From Halopseudomonas sabulinigri (GTDB taxonomy: Bacteria; Pseudomonadota; Gammaproteobacteria; Pseudomonadales; Pseudomonadaceae): DNA of 64,000 nt. The notes beneath the pieces are model-generated. The model was given only the letters and a program-made list of their open reading frames with translations. It was not told the DNA's origin and searched no databases. A program made the translations under genes and the position numbers. Below are positions 19,837 to 30,013 of this stretch, piece after piece. The stretch covers positions 94,330 through 158,329 of the forward strand of contig DRHT01000018.1 in assembly GCA_011053055.1 (NCBI GenBank), written 5' to 3'. The stretch's first letter is position 1, and each line of letters opens with the position of its first letter.

Positions 19837-20268
19837 ATGTTTGAGTTGCATCCTCAGTTGGATAAAGATTGCCTGGTCTTGGGCGATTTTCCGTTGTGCA
19901 GGCTTTTGTTAAACAATGATTCTCACTATCCATGGTTTATTCTGGTACCGCGGCGGGAACAAATAACAGAGGTATTTGAACTCGACGAACAAGACCAGTT
20001 GCAACTGCATCGAGAGTCGCTTCATCTGTCGCGAGTTCTGCATGATGTATTCCGTGCGGATAAGTTAAATGTGGCTGCGCTAGGTAATATGGTTAGTCAG
20101 TTACACGTGCACCATATAGTGCGTTATCGAGAAGATGCAGCGTGGCCTGCACCGGTTTGGGGCAAGTTCTCCGCGACGGCCTACGAGCCTGCAGAGGTGC
20201 TGAAGTTGCTCGAACCGTTACGTTTGAGGCTTGCGGAAGGATTTAAGTTTGCGGAGTTGATTTTATGA
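19837..20268 (+). CDS. HIT-domain hydrolase
   Basis: This 143-residue protein belongs to the histidine triad superfamily of nucleotide hydrolases and transferases. The triad segment reads QLHVHHIVRY, in which Gln stands where many HIT proteins have the first histidine. An N-terminal FPLCRLLLNND and a long helix before the triad complete the fold. ATG 19837 has GGGAG 8 bases upstream. It overlaps slyX by 4 bases (ATGA). Substrate is unknown. Confidence 0.85.
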   Translation: MFELHPQLDKDCLVLGDFPLCRLLLNNDSHYPWFILVPRREQITEVFELDEQDQLQLHRESLHLSRVLHDVFRADKLNVAALGNMVSQLHVHHIVRYREDAAWPAPVWGKFSATAYEPAEVLKLLEPLRLRLAEGFKFAELIL

Positions 20269-20492
20269 GCACGGAAGAGTCACGCGTATTGCAAGCGCGA
20301 TTGGATGAGCTTGAAACGCGCCTGGCGTTTCAAGACGACACTATTCAAAGTCTTAATGACGCCTTGGGGCAGCAGCAAATAGCATTGGATAGGATGCGTC
20401 GATCACTTGAGTTGGTTGCCAAGCGTCAGACGGATATGGCCTCTATGATGCCTGGCGACACTGAAGATGATCAGCCACCGCCACATTATTAA
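20265..20492 (+). CDS. slyX: SlyX family coiled-coil protein
   Basis: This 75-residue protein is an almost continuous coiled coil (residues 5-55, LQARLDELETRLAFQDD then QQQIALDRMRRSL) ending with the typical PPPHY tail. SlyX is small and cytoplasmic, with no defined function. It is coupled to the HIT gene. Confidence 0.9.
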   Translation: MSTEESRVLQARLDELETRLAFQDDTIQSLNDALGQQQIALDRMRRSLELVAKRQTDMASMMPGDTEDDQPPPHY

Positions 20493-20577
20493 GGATCTGC
20501 TGGGCGGTTGCGGGGGGAGGGGCTAATTAAGTTGCTGCGGAAAATAACGCACTAGGATGGTGCGTAGATAAAGCGAA

Positions 20578-20606
20578 AGGTTGCCGAGCTGACCACTCGA
20601 CAACCT
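20578..20606. terminator. Hairpin between slyX and the cold-shock gene
   Basis: AGGTTGCCGAG (20578-20588) pairs with CTCGACAACCT (20596-20606), with one mismatch and a 7-base loop. It lies between two convergent genes; the T tracts are poor on both sides. Confidence 0.4.
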
Positions 20607-20618
20607 CAATTGCTGCGT

Positions 20619-21272
20619 TTAGTTGATGATGTCAACCTGTTCAGCCTGCAGACCTTTCTCCCGTTCAGCGACGACATAGCTGACACGCTGGCCTTCCTGC
20701 AAAAAGCGATGACCTTCGCCTTGAATGGCGCGGAAGTGCACGAAGATGTCGGAGCCTGAGTCGCGTGAGATAAAGCCAAAACCCTTGTTCGTATTGAACC
20801 ACTTCACGGTACCGCTTTCCCGTTTTTCGCCTTTGCTGGCTTTTGCGGGTTTTGGTGTTTTGATTTTGGGTTGTTTCGGGGCTGCTGCACGACGGCGTGC
20901 GAGCAAAGTGTTTAGTTCACAGCCCAAAACTAGCAAGGTGTGTAGGCAGACGCCCACGATGCTCATGCTGAGTGCCCAGATTGCGATGGTGGCGATACGG
21001 CTATCGATCAGCAACGCGCTGAAAGGAATACATGCAGCGATGATCAACAGCGCGGAACCTAGCATGGCGATAGCGCCGGGCAGGCCGTTGGTAGCGTGGT
21101 CACGCTGATTATATTGTTGCAGGTTGATCAAGCCGGTCAGTAGGGCGAGTAACCCCAGGTGATTGATCGGGCTGCTTTCGGTCAGGAAGGGAATAACGCT
21201 GTAGAGGCCGGCAAGAAGCGCCGCGAGACCAATGGTTAAATGCAGGTAACGAAGAATTTTCAAAATGTTCAC
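20619..21272 (-). CDS. Membrane protein with C-terminal cold-shock domain
   Basis: This 217-residue protein joins an N-terminal membrane part with four hydrophobic helices (about residues 10-125) to a basic linker rich in Lys, Pro and Ala, and then to a complete cold-shock domain ([31 protein letters not shown]). Cold-shock domains bind single-stranded RNA or DNA; here the RNA-binding face would sit at the cytoplasmic side of the inner membrane. I recall similar proteins at this place in Pseudomonas. It lies between slyX and dps. Confidence 0.87.
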   Translation of the reverse strand: MNILKILRYLHLTIGLAALLAGLYSVIPFLTESSPINHLGLLALLTGLINLQQYNQRDHATNGLPGAIAMLGSALLIIAACIPFSALLIDSRIATIAIWALSMSIVGVCLHTLLVLGCELNTLLARRRAAAPKQPKIKTPKPAKASKGEKRESGTVKWFNTNKGFGFISRDSGSDIFVHFRAIQGEGHRFLQEGQRVSYVVAEREKGLQAEQVDIIN

Positions 21273-21416
21273 CCTGAATACATAGATGGTAGTGCTGCGA
21301 AGTTAATGGAGCGGCCGGATAGTTGGTTTAGCCGCGCCGCACTCTAACCTGAAATCAGCTTTGCTACCAAGGTATATCAGGGGGCGCTGGCGGCCCCTGC
21401 CGCCAGCATGCAGTGC

Positions 21417-21890
21417 TCAGCTCTCGAGCAAACTGCGGAGCATCCAAGCGGTTTTCTCATGGGTCTGCATGCGCTGTGTGAGCAGGTCAGCAGTGGGCTC
21501 ATCATGAGTTTCGTCACAGATAGGGAAGATGCTGCGAGATGTGCGCACGCAGGCTTCGTGACCTTCTACCAGGAGCTTGATCATTTCCTTGGCTTCGGGC
21601 ACGCCGTCTTCCTCTTTAATGGAACTCAGCTCGACAAACTGCTTGTAAGTGCCGGGCGCCGGAAAGCCAAGTGTACGGATGCGTTCAGCGATATCATCGA
21701 CCGCCAGTGCTAGCTCGTTATAGTGAGTCTCAAACATCAGGTGTAGGGTCTGAAACATCGGCCCTTTTACATTCCAATGGAAATTATGAGTCTTCAGATA
21801 AAGCGTATAGGTATCAGCCAGCAGGTGTGACAGTCCGTCCGCGATTTTTCCGCGGTCTGCTTCGGTAATGCCGATATCGATTTTCATCAT
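21417..21890 (-). CDS. dps: Dps-family ferritin-like DNA-protection protein
   Basis: This 157-residue four-helix protein shows the Dps ferroxidase motifs [17 protein letters not shown] and [19 protein letters not shown], and would form a dodecamer that oxidises iron and protects DNA. The N-terminus is short and not very basic, so DNA binding may be weak. GGAGCC lies just before the ATG. The gap to the cold-shock gene holds no gene. Confidence 0.9.
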   Translation of the reverse strand: MMKIDIGITEADRGKIADGLSHLLADTYTLYLKTHNFHWNVKGPMFQTLHLMFETHYNELALAVDDIAERIRTLGFPAPGTYKQFVELSSIKEEDGVPEAKEMIKLLVEGHEACVRTSRSIFPICDETHDEPTADLLTQRMQTHEKTAWMLRSLLES

Positions 21891-22335
21891 GGCTCCTTGC
21901 GTTGTTTAACAGGTGTTTTGACTCATTTTCTGAGTCGCCGTGCCCCTTTCTCTAGTGCTGAGCTTGGCACGGTTGAATGAATGTGGTCTCAAACTTGGAT
22001 CAGCAAAGTGCGCTTCAGTTCCGATAACCGCAGACATTTTATTTTGACGCTGAGATGAGGTCGGCCGCTTTAGTCTGCCTCCTCGCGCTCGCTGGCATGC
22101 GCTTGAAAGCGCATTCTGTTTAGTGCGTACCCCAGCAATTTGTGTTGCTTACGCACTCGTTAGCTCCCGTCCTGCGCTGGTGCGCAGCAATCAGCCGCAA
22201 GCCGCTACGGTTAGGTCTCCCCTTGGTGGCAGGTTTTCGGGTATATTATGCCGTTTTTATCCGCGCACCAGTTCAGCGGCATAAGCCGGTGCTTTCGGAT
22301 ACGTCCATTTTGCCGATCACAGGAAGCACCACACC
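21891..22335. other. Structured intergenic region between dps and aspS
   Basis: These 445 bases carry the promoters of two divergent genes and no protein-coding frame I can defend. Three hairpins lie in a row: ATGCGCTT / AAGCGCAT (22097-22114), GTGCGTA..AGCAA / TTGCT..TACGCAC (22123-22156, 12 pairs with a 4-base bulge) and CTGCGC / GCGCAG (22172-22187). They could belong to an aspS leader or to a small RNA. Confidence 0.45.
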
Positions 22336-24111
22336 ATGATGCGTACCCATTATTGCGGCCAGTTGAATGAAACGCTGGCGGATCAGGAAATCACTCTTTG
22401 CGGCTGGGTTCACCGCCGACGCGACCACGGCGGAGTGATCTTTCTTGATATACGCGATCGTGAGGGTCTGGCTCAGGTGGTCTTTGATCCCGACCGCAAA
22501 GACACTTTTGCGATGGCTGATAGCGTGCGCAGCGAGTACGTAGTGCGGATTCGCGGTAAGGTACGCGCCCGTCCTGAAGGTGCGGTGAATCCGAACATGG
22601 CATCGGGTGCCATTGAAGTGCTGGGCTATGAGCTGGAAGTACTCAATCAGGCAGAAACGCCGCCGTTTCCGTTGAATGAGTATTCCGACGTCGGTGAGGA
22701 AACGCGCCTGCGTTATCGTTTTATCGATCTGCGCCGCCCAGAGATGGCGGCCAAGCTGAAGTTGCGCTCGCAGATCACCAGCAGCGTGCGCCGTTACCTT
22801 GATGAAAACGGCTTCCTTGATGTGGAAACCCCGATTCTGACCCGCGCAACCCCTGAAGGTGCGCGTGATTATCTGGTGCCCAGTCGCACCCATCCCGGCC
22901 ATTTCTTTGCACTGCCACAGTCGCCGCAGTTATTTAAACAGCTGTTGATGGTGTCTGGCTTCGATCGTTATTACCAGATCGCCAAGTGCTTCCGCGATGA
23001 AGATTTGCGCGCTGACCGTCAGCCTGAATTTACGCAGATCGATATCGAAACCAGCTTCCTCGATGAGGCTGACATCATGGGCTTGACCGAAGGCATGATT
23101 CGCCAACTGTTCAAGCAGGTGCTGGATGTGGATCTCGGCGAGTTCCCGCACATGACCTATGAAGAGGCTATGCGTCGCTACGGTTCGGATAAGCCGGATC
23201 TGCGCAACCCGCTGGAGCTGGTTGATGTGGCGGATCAGTTGGCTGGCGTCGAGTTCAAGGTGTTCAGTGGTCCTGCCAACGATCCAAAAGGTCGGGTTGC
23301 CGCGTTGCGGGTGCCGGGTGGCGCGAGCATGCCGCGTAAGCAGATCGACGATTACACTAAGTTTGTTGGTATCTACGGCGCTAAGGGTCTGGCTTATATC
23401 AAGGTCAACGAGCGTGCCAAAGGGCTGGAAGGCCTGCAGTCGCCGATCGTTAAGTTCATCCCGGAAGATAACCTTGAAGTGATTCTGGATCGCGTCGGTG
23501 CGGTTGATGGCGATCTGGTGTTCTTCGGTGCGGACAAGGCCAAGATCGTCTCTGAGGCGCTCGGTGCGTTGCGCATCAAGCTGGGCCACGACCTGGACCT
23601 GCTGACATCCACCTGGGCACCCATGTGGGTTGTGGACTTCCCCATGTTTGAAGAGAGCGATGACGGCTCCCTGTCCGCTCTGCATCACCCCTTTACTGCG
23701 CCCAAGTGTTCACCTGAAGAGCTGCAGGCTGCTCCGGCAACCGCGCTGTCACGTGCTTACGACATGGTGCTCAACGGCACCGAGTTGGGTGGTGGTTCTA
23801 TCCGTATTCACCGCAAGGAAATGCAGCAGGCGGTATTTAATATTCTTGGCATCAGCCCGGAAGAGCAGCAAGAGAAGTTTGGCTTCCTGCTGGATGCGCT
23901 TAAGTTCGGTGCGCCGCCACACGGTGGCCTTGCCTTTGGTCTGGACCGTTTGGTGATGCTGGTGACGGGTGCTCAGTCGATTCGCGAAGTCATCGCCTTC
24001 CCGAAAACCCAGAGCGCTGCCTGCGTTATGACCCAGGCGCCGGGCTTGGTGGATAGCAAGGCGCTGCGTGAGTTGAATATTCGCCTGCGTGAGCAAACCA
24101 AGGTCGAGTAA
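22336..24111 (+). CDS. aspS: Aspartyl-tRNA synthetase
   Basis: This 591-residue class IIb enzyme has an OB-fold anticodon domain ([20 protein letters not shown]), the catalytic core with [18 protein letters not shown], the bacterial GAD insertion (about residues 300-410) and motif 3 [13 protein letters not shown]. In most Pseudomonas lacking an AsnRS this enzyme is non-discriminating and also makes Asp-tRNA-Asn for the amidotransferase route; that is family knowledge, not visible here. ATG 22336 and 22339 are both possible. Confidence 0.97.
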   Translation: MMRTHYCGQLNETLADQEITLCGWVHRRRDHGGVIFLDIRDREGLAQVVFDPDRKDTFAMADSVRSEYVVRIRGKVRARPEGAVNPNMASGAIEVLGYELEVLNQAETPPFPLNEYSDVGEETRLRYRFIDLRRPEMAAKLKLRSQITSSVRRYLDENGFLDVETPILTRATPEGARDYLVPSRTHPGHFFALPQSPQLFKQLLMVSGFDRYYQIAKCFRDEDLRADRQPEFTQIDIETSFLDEADIMGLTEGMIRQLFKQVLDVDLGEFPHMTYEEAMRRYGSDKPDLRNPLELVDVADQLAGVEFKVFSGPANDPKGRVAALRVPGGASMPRKQIDDYTKFVGIYGAKGLAYIKVNERAKGLEGLQSPIVKFIPEDNLEVILDRVGAVDGDLVFFGADKAKIVSEALGALRIKLGHDLDLLTSTWAPMWVVDFPMFEESDDGSLSALHHPFTAPKCSPEELQAAPATALSRAYDMVLNGTELGGGSIRIHRKEMQQAVFNILGISPEEQQEKFGFLLDALKFGAPPHGGLAFGLDRLVMLVTGAQSIREVIAFPKTQSAACVMTQAPGLVDSKALRELNIRLREQTKVE

Positions 24112-24176
24112 GGCGTTACCGGCTGCCCCGTGCCAGCGGGGCAGGCAATCTATTCAGGTTTTCGGAGTTCAGTGCT

Positions 24177-24923
24177 ATGGCCGGTCATTCCAAATGGGCC
24201 AATATCAAGCACCGTAAGGCAGCGCAAGATGCCAAGCGGGGCAAGATTTTCACTAAGTTGATCCGTGAGCTGACAGTCTCAGCGAAGATCGGCGGCGGCA
24301 ATCCGGCGGATAACCCGCGTTTGCGCACGGCGGTCGACAAAGCGCTGGGCGCGAATATGACCCGCGATACAGTCGACCGCGCCATCGCGCGTGGTGCCGG
24401 CAGTAATGATGCCGACAACATGGAAGAGCTGACTTACGAGGGTTATGGTGCTGGCGGCGTAGCGATTCTGATTGAGGCTATGACGGATAACCGCAATCGC
24501 ACTGTGGGCGAGGTGCGCCATGCATTCAGCAAGTGCGGCGGTAACCTGGGTACTGATGGTTCGGTGGCTTACCTATTCACCCGTCGCGGTCAGATCAGCT
24601 TTGCGCCTGGCGTGGATGAAGATGCTCTGATGGACGCGGCGTTGGAGGCGGGGGCTGAAGACGTGGTCGCTAATGATGATGGCTCCTTCGATGTGTTCAG
24701 CCGCTTTGAAGAGTTCGGTGCGGTGCGCGACGGTCTGGAATCTGCCGGTTTCGTTGGTGAGTCGGCCGATCTGGTGATGATCCCTAGTACGCTGGCAGAG
24801 CTGGATCTGGATACGGCAGAGAAGGTCGTCCGTCTGGTTGATATGCTGGAAGACCTCGATGATGTGCAAAACGTCTATTCGAATGCCGATATCAGCGACG
24901 AAATCATTGAGCAGCTGGGGTGA
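24177..24923 (+). CDS. yebC: YebC/PmpR family transcriptional regulator
   Basis: This 248-residue protein starts [18 protein letters not shown] and contains the whole YebC fold. In P. aeruginosa the homologue PmpR was reported to repress quorum-sensing genes; more recent work links YebC proteins to translation of proline stretches. It lies between aspS and ruvC, as in P. aeruginosa, and is followed by a strong terminator. Confidence 0.95.
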   Translation: MAGHSKWANIKHRKAAQDAKRGKIFTKLIRELTVSAKIGGGNPADNPRLRTAVDKALGANMTRDTVDRAIARGAGSNDADNMEELTYEGYGAGGVAILIEAMTDNRNRTVGEVRHAFSKCGGNLGTDGSVAYLFTRRGQISFAPGVDEDALMDAALEAGAEDVVANDDGSFDVFSRFEEFGAVRDGLESAGFVGESADLVMIPSTLAELDLDTAEKVVRLVDMLEDLDDVQNVYSNADISDEIIEQLG

Positions 24924-24945
24924 TCCTGGCGTAAACTCTGTTCGG

Positions 24946-24970
24946 AGGGAGGCTATAGCCTCCCTTTTTT
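24946..24970 (+). terminator. Rho-independent terminator after yebC
   Basis: AGGGAGGCTA and TAGCCTCCCT form a perfect 10-base palindromic stem followed by T residues, 23 bases after the yebC stop. Confidence 0.9.
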
Positions 24971-25011
24971 ATAGCGATTTCATAGCATTATCAGGAAAGG
25001 GCGGCGGCGCA

Positions 25012-25539
25012 ATGGCACTGATTCTGGGGATTGACCCCGGCTCGCGGATTACGGGTTTCGGTATCGTGCGGCACCAGGCTGGGCGTTGCGAATATGTTAC
25101 CTCCGGATGTATCCGTCTGGGTGACGGCCCTTTCCCTGAGCGGTTGCAAAAAATCTTTCAGCATCTTTCCGAACTGATCACCCAGTACCAGCCGACCGTC
25201 GTCAGCATCGAGCAAGTGTTTATGGCTCGCAATCCAGACTCTGCCCTTAAGCTCGGTCAGGCGCGTGGCGCAGCTATTGTCGCTGCTGTGAATGCTGGGC
25301 TGGCTGTGAATGAGTACAGCGCGCGACAGGTGAAGCAGTCGGTTGTCGGCACCGGCGCGGCAGACAAGAAGCAGGTACAGCATATGGTCACGCAATTGCT
25401 TGGCTTGGCCGGAACGCCGCAGGCTGACGCCGCCGATGCATTGGCTATTGCACTGTGTCATGCGCATCTCAGTGGCGTGCAACAACAATTGGGCAATGCT
25501 GCGCTGGCGATGCGATCGGGTCGCGTGCGTCGGCGTTGA
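25012..25539 (+). CDS. ruvC: Holliday junction resolvase RuvC
   Basis: This 175-residue nuclease cleaves Holliday junctions. The first catalytic Asp is in ILGIDPGSR, the Glu in VSIEQVF, and the last acidic pair in [14 protein letters not shown] 25012 follows AGGAAAGGG; the frame is open upstream but runs through the terminator and has no family residues there. It opens the ruvC-ruvA-ruvB set. Confidence 0.96.
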   Translation: MALILGIDPGSRITGFGIVRHQAGRCEYVTSGCIRLGDGPFPERLQKIFQHLSELITQYQPTVVSIEQVFMARNPDSALKLGQARGAAIVAAVNAGLAVNEYSARQVKQSVVGTGAADKKQVQHMVTQLLGLAGTPQADAADALAIALCHAHLSGVQQQLGNAALAMRSGRVRRR

Positions 25540-25571
25540 ACATATCTTGAACAGAGTCAGGGAGTAGCTGA

Positions 25572-26177
25572 GTGATAGGGCGTTTGACTGGAATATTGCT
25601 AGAGAAGCAGCCGCCACACATCGTGCTGGATGTGCAGGGTGTGGGCTATGAGTTGGACGCGCCCATGAGCACCATCTATCAGTTGCCGGCGCTGGGGGAG
25701 CGAGTGACCTTGCATACCCACATGGTCGTGCGTGAAGACGCGCAGCTGCTCTATGCCTTTGCTGACAAACGCGGGCGTGAGCTTTTTCGCGAGTTGATTC
25801 GCCTGAACGGAGTCGGTCCTAAATTGGCGCTGGCGTTGATGTCGGGTATGGAAGTCGATGAGCTGGTGATGGCAGTGCAGCATCAGGACGTCAGTGCGTT
25901 CGTGCGCATTCCCGGCGTTGGCAAGAAAACGGCAGAGCGCTTGTTGATTGAGTTGCGTGACCGGTTCAAAGCTTGGGAATCCACTCCCGGTGGCGTGTCC
26001 TTAGCCGTTACTGGGCTCGCTGCAGCACCTGTGGCTAAACCTAGTGCTGATGCGGTTAGTGCCTTGATTTCTCTGGGCTACAAGCCGCAAGAAGCGAGTA
26101 GGGCGGTGTCTGCTGTAGACGAAGAAGGGCTTTCCAGCGAGGAGTTGATTCGCCGCGCACTCAAGGGCATGGTGTAA
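25572..26177 (+). CDS. ruvA: Holliday junction DNA helicase subunit RuvA
   Basis: This 201-residue protein tetramerises on Holliday junctions. The N-terminal OB fold starts [15 protein letters not shown], helix-hairpin-helix motifs are at [15 protein letters not shown] and [16 protein letters not shown], and domain III ends [13 protein letters not shown]. It starts with GTG at 25572, 32 bases after ruvC. Confidence 0.96.
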   Translation: MIGRLTGILLEKQPPHIVLDVQGVGYELDAPMSTIYQLPALGERVTLHTHMVVREDAQLLYAFADKRGRELFRELIRLNGVGPKLALALMSGMEVDELVMAVQHQDVSAFVRIPGVGKKTAERLLIELRDRFKAWESTPGGVSLAVTGLAAAPVAKPSADAVSALISLGYKPQEASRAVSAVDEEGLSSEELIRRALKGMV

Positions 26178-26210
26178 CCAGCCCGTAGGTCATATCACCA
26201 TGGATACAGC

Positions 26211-27272
26211 ATGCTTGAAGAAGATCGTTTGATCGCTGCTGCCCCGCGGCAGCAAGAGGATGTAATAGATCGGGCGATTCGTCCGTACAAACTGGCCGAA
26301 TATATCGGTCAGCCGGTTGTGCGTGAGCAGATGGAATTGTTCATCAAAGCTGCTAAAGGCCGCGGCGAAGCGCTGGATCACGTGCTCATTTTCGGCCCTC
26401 CGGGTCTAGGTAAAACCACGCTGGCCAACATCATTGCGCAGGAAATGGGTGCGCAAATAAAAAGTACCTCCGGCCCTGTGCTCGAACGTGCGGGAGACTT
26501 GGCCGCGCTCCTGACTAATCTGGAAGCGGGTGATGTTCTTTTTATTGATGAGATTCATCGTTTGTCCCCGGTGGTTGAAGAGATCCTTTATCCCGCGATG
26601 GAGGACTACCAGCTCGATATCATGATCGGCGATGGTCCAGCTGCTCGTTCAATCAAGCTGGAGCTACCACCCTTCACATTGGTGGGTGCGACTACTCGGG
26701 CGGGGATGCTCACTAATCCGTTGCGTGACCGCTTTGGCATTGTTCAGCGTTTGGAGTTTTATGGTGTAGACGATCTGGCTATCATCGTCGGCCGCTCAGC
26801 CGGCATTCTCGGGCTTCAGCTGGAACCAGCGGGTGCCCGCGAGATTGCGCGTCGGTCCCGTGGTACGCCGCGAATCGCTAATCGACTGTTACGACGGGTG
26901 CGCGATTTTGCCGAAGTACGCAGCCAAGGCGCTATTACGCGTGAGGTTGCGGATCAGGCATTGAATTTGTTGGATGTCGATGAGCAGGGCTTCGACCATA
27001 TGGATCGACGGTTGCTACTGACCATGATCGACAAGTTTGATGGTGGCCCGGTAGGTATCGATAACCTGGCGGCGGCCATTAGTGAAGAGCGGCACACTAT
27101 TGAAGATGTCCTGGAGCCCTATCTCATCCAGCAGGGATTCATCATGCGCACACCACGTGGTCGGGTGGTTACACGCCATGCTTACCTGCATTTTGGTCTG
27201 AATTTGCCCAGCCGAATGATGCCTCAGGCCGCTGATCTGTTCGATGATTCCGCCGCACCGGATTCGCCCTGA
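26211..27272 (+). CDS. ruvB: Holliday junction branch-migration ATPase RuvB
   Basis: This 353-residue AAA+ motor shows Walker [15 protein letters not shown], Walker [10 protein letters not shown], sensor [10 protein letters not shown] and a C-terminal winged helix ending [15 protein letters not shown]. With RuvA and RuvC it completes the resolvasome in the usual order. Confidence 0.97.
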   Translation: MLEEDRLIAAAPRQQEDVIDRAIRPYKLAEYIGQPVVREQMELFIKAAKGRGEALDHVLIFGPPGLGKTTLANIIAQEMGAQIKSTSGPVLERAGDLAALLTNLEAGDVLFIDEIHRLSPVVEEILYPAMEDYQLDIMIGDGPAARSIKLELPPFTLVGATTRAGMLTNPLRDRFGIVQRLEFYGVDDLAIIVGRSAGILGLQLEPAGAREIARRSRGTPRIANRLLRRVRDFAEVRSQGAITREVADQALNLLDVDEQGFDHMDRRLLLTMIDKFDGGPVGIDNLAAAISEERHTIEDVLEPYLIQQGFIMRTPRGRVVTRHAYLHFGLNLPSRMMPQAADLFDDSAAPDSP

Positions 27273-27332
27273 AAAATATTTTGAATTTAACGAGGTTGCC
27301 TACTATGCAAAACGTCAAGTTGGCACTACATT

Positions 27333-27782
27333 ATGCGCGTTGAACGTCCAGGGCCGCCATTCGAGCTGAGAGCCCGCGTCTACTTTGAAGATACCGATGC
27401 CGGTGGCATCGTCTACTACGTCAATTATCTGAAGTTTATGGAGCGTGCGCGAACAGAGCTGGTTCGCACTCTCGGGTTTGATCAAAGTGCTTTGCAAAGA
27501 GAAAATGTCATCTTTGTTGTGCACTCTGTGACGGCACGTTACCACGCGCCCGCTCGGCTGGATGATGAACTTGTCGTCTCTGCAGCTGTCTTGGAAACCA
27601 AGCGTGCAAGTATTCGCTTCCGTCAGCAGGTCAAGCGGGCGGATGGCGAATTGCTGTGTGAGGGGGAGGTTCTGGTTGCTTGTGTCAGTGCTGACCGTTA
27701 CCGCCCCAGAGCTATACCCGAGGTTATGCGCAGTGCTTTTGAGCGCTGGGCAGTGGCAGATAACGATGAAGGGACCCTATGA
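27333..27782 (+). CDS. ybgC: Acyl-CoA thioesterase YbgC (tol-pal associated)
   Basis: This 149-residue hot-dog thioesterase has the 4-hydroxybenzoyl-CoA thioesterase signature [23 protein letters not shown] with the catalytic Asp. YbgC acts on short-chain acyl-CoA or acyl-ACP and is the classic first gene of the tol-pal cluster. The gap to ruvB is about 60 bases, and tolQ begins 21 bases after its stop. Confidence 0.93.
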   Translation: MRVERPGPPFELRARVYFEDTDAGGIVYYVNYLKFMERARTELVRTLGFDQSALQRENVIFVVHSVTARYHAPARLDDELVVSAAVLETKRASIRFRQQVKRADGELLCEGEVLVACVSADRYRPRAIPEVMRSAFERWAVADNDEGTL

Positions 27783-27803
27783 GTAAGCGAGGAGTGGTGA
27801 AGC

Positions 27804-28490
27804 GTGCAAGCTGATCAAATGTCTATGTGGCACCTGGTTTCAGGCGCCAGTGTGCTGGTACAACTAGTGATGCTGACGCTGCTGACCGCGTCTATTGTGT
27901 CATGGGTGATGATTTTTCAGCGCAGCAGCTTCATGCGTTCGGCCAAGAATTCGTTGGATGACTTCGAAGATCGTTTTTGGTCTGGGGTCGATTTGTCGCA
28001 GCTTTATCGGCAGGTAACCGGTTCGCCGGACGAAGATTCAGGCCTGGAACAGATATTCCGCGCCGGCTTTAAAGAGTTCTCTCGTATGCGTCAGCAGTCT
28101 GGCGTCGATCCAGATGCGATTATGGATGCGGTGCAGCGTTCCATGCGTGTGGCCATTTCCCGTGAGGAAGAGAAGCTGGAACAACACTTGTCGTTCCTGG
28201 CTACGGTCGGCTCGACCAGCCCTTACGTGGGTTTGTTTGGCACCGTGTGGGGTATTATGAACTCGTTCCGCGGGCTCGCCACTGTGCAGCAGGCGACGCT
28301 GGCGACAGTTGCGCCGGGTATTGCCGAAGCGCTGATCGCTACCGCCATCGGTCTATTTGCCGCCATACCCGCAGTGGTCGCTTATAACCGCTTCTCCGCA
28401 CGTTCGGAAATGTTGATTGGCCGCTATTACACGTTTGGCGAAGAGTTCTCCAGCATTCTCCATCGTCGCGTTCATTCTCGCGATGAGTAA
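27804..28490 (+). CDS. tolQ: Tol-Pal system proton channel subunit TolQ
   Basis: This 228-residue inner-membrane protein (ExbB/MotA family) has three helices, the first near residues 12-35 and the other two around 130-195 (GSTSPYVGLFGTVWGIMNSF, then the LIATAIGLFAAIPAVVAYN pair). With TolR it uses the proton gradient to energise TolA during cell constriction. GTG 27804 is chosen because AGGAG lies 9 bases upstream; ATG 27819 is an alternative. Confidence 0.95.
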   Translation: MQADQMSMWHLVSGASVLVQLVMLTLLTASIVSWVMIFQRSSFMRSAKNSLDDFEDRFWSGVDLSQLYRQVTGSPDEDSGLEQIFRAGFKEFSRMRQQSGVDPDAIMDAVQRSMRVAISREEEKLEQHLSFLATVGSTSPYVGLFGTVWGIMNSFRGLATVQQATLATVAPGIAEALIATAIGLFAAIPAVVAYNRFSARSEMLIGRYYTFGEEFSSILHRRVHSRDE

Positions 28491-28502
28491 GGCAGACTAG
28501 TT

Positions 28503-28955
28503 ATGACGATGCACATGCAGCGCAGACGCCAGAAGCGCAAACCGGTCGCCGAGATGAACGTCGTGCCTTACATCGACGTCATGCTGGTGTTGCTGGTGAT
28601 TTTCATGGTGACTGCGCCCATGCTGAATCAAGGCGTGAAAGTGGATTTGCCACAGGTCTCCAGCGAAGTGTTGCCCTCAGACAGTAATCAGCAGGTACTG
28701 ACGATGTCTGTGCTGGCCGATGGCACCTATTATTGGAATTTGGGTGATTCGGTTGATACCGAAAACCAGACCGACAGCGCGGTTTCGCTTGAAGCCATGA
28801 CTGACGGTGTTACTAAGATCATGCGCGCCAAGCCGGACACCTTGGTGTACATTCGCGGTGACAAAGCGGCGAATTATGGTGTGATCATGATGGCAATGGG
28901 CGCTCTGCAGCAAGCGGGCGTTCCTAATGTCGGCTTGATAACCGAGGCGCCGTGA
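28503..28955 (+). CDS. tolR: Tol-Pal system subunit TolR
   Basis: This 150-residue protein has one transmembrane helix (EMNVVPYIDVMLVLLVIFMV) carrying the proton-pathway Asp, then a periplasmic domain. It works with TolQ, 12 bases upstream, and overlaps tolA by 4 bases. Confidence 0.95.
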   Translation: MTMHMQRRRQKRKPVAEMNVVPYIDVMLVLLVIFMVTAPMLNQGVKVDLPQVSSEVLPSDSNQQVLTMSVLADGTYYWNLGDSVDTENQTDSAVSLEAMTDGVTKIMRAKPDTLVYIRGDKAANYGVIMMAMGALQQAGVPNVGLITEAP

Positions 28956-30013
28956 ATACGCCTGAAAATCGCCGGCGGGTAGATACGTCCGGGCGCTATT
29001 CCTCGCCATTGCTTAAAGCATTTGCGGTGCATCTGGCTGTTGCGATTTTGCTGTTTGCTTCGTTTAGTACTGCGCCCAGCTTTGAGCCGGCCAGGCCGAT
29101 TGTGCAAGCGACCTTGGTGCAATTGGACTCTATGAGCCCTGCGACCACGCAGACCGATCAGAAGATAGCCGGCGAAGCGCAGCGCACCGCAGCGAAGCGC
29201 CACGAAGCGGAAGAGTTGGAACGTAAGAAGCAGCAAGAGCAGCAGCAAGAGAACAGGCAAGCAGCTGCGGCTGCGGCAGCTGATGCGAAAAAGGCCGAAG
29301 AGCAAAAAGCTGAAGTCGCAGCGGCCAGCGATGCGGCGGCTAAGGCTGATGCTGCAGCCAAGGCAAAAGCCGAGGCCGAGGCGAAAGCCGAAGCGCAGCG
29401 AAAGGCAGCTGAAGTAGCAGCGGCGAAAAAGCGCGAAGAGGCGGAAACAGCCGCTGATGCAGAAGCTGCCAAGAAACGCGCTGAAGCAGAAGCCGCTCGC
29501 AAGAAGGCTGAAGAAGAGGCCAAGCGTAAAGCGCAAGCTGAGGCTGATGCCAAGAAAAAGGCGGCTGAAGCGGCTGAAGCTAAGAAACGTGCTGAAGCTG
29601 ATTCCGCCCGTAAGGCGCAGGAAGACGCTAAAGCCAAGGCTTTGGCAGAGGCGCTTGCTGACGATGCGCAGTATCAGCAAGCGCAGGCTGATCGGCCTGG
29701 CGAGCAGGTTGCCGCCAGTTATGATGACGTCATCCGTCGTTATGTGAGTGAGCAGTGGCGTCGTCCGCCAACCGCACGCAACGGCATGGTGGTTGAGGTT
29801 CAACTGAGTATGTTGCCTACGGGGCAAATTACGGATGTGGTGGTCACTCGTTCCAGTGGCGACCCCGGGTTTGATCAATCGGCGGTTCAGGCTGTGCGAA
29901 ATGTCGGCCGAATCCCGGAAATGCAAACGCTTTCACGCGACAATCCCGCAGCATTTGACCGTCTTTATAGACAGCGTCTGCTGCGCTTCAAACCAGAGGA
30001 TCTGGCATTCTGA
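28952..30013 (+). CDS. tolA: Tol-Pal system protein TolA
   Basis: This 353-residue protein has an N-terminal membrane anchor ([18 protein letters not shown]), a long Ala/Lys/Glu helical region (about residues 70-235) that spans the periplasm, and a C-terminal globular domain ([17 protein letters not shown]) that contacts TolB and Pal. The start is GTG at 28952 within the tolR end. Its low-complexity middle produces long misleading frames on the other strand. Confidence 0.95.
   Translation: MNTPENRRRVDTSGRYSSPLLKAFAVHLAVAILLFASFSTAPSFEPARPIVQATLVQLDSMSPATTQTDQKIAGEAQRTAAKRHEAEELERKKQQEQQQENRQAAAAAAADAKKAEEQKAEVAAASDAAAKADAAAKAKAEAEAKAEAQRKAAEVAAAKKREEAETAADAEAAKKRAEAEAARKKAEEEAKRKAQAEADAKKKAAEAAEAKKRAEADSARKAQEDAKAKALAEALADDAQYQQAQADRPGEQVAASYDDVIRRYVSEQWRRPPTARNGMVVEVQLSMLPTGQITDVVVTRSSGDPGFDQSAVQAVRNVGRIPEMQTLSRDNPAAFDRLYRQRLLRFKPEDLAF

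Noticed and set aside
22273..23688. Minus-strand frames of 209 and 252 residues opposite aspS
   Set aside because: Both are shadows of the aspS reading frame.
28874..29926. Long minus-strand frame of 350 residues opposite tolR and tolA
   Set aside because: It mirrors the Ala/Lys-rich TolA region, giving low-complexity Ser/Phe/Leu protein, and TolA is certain.
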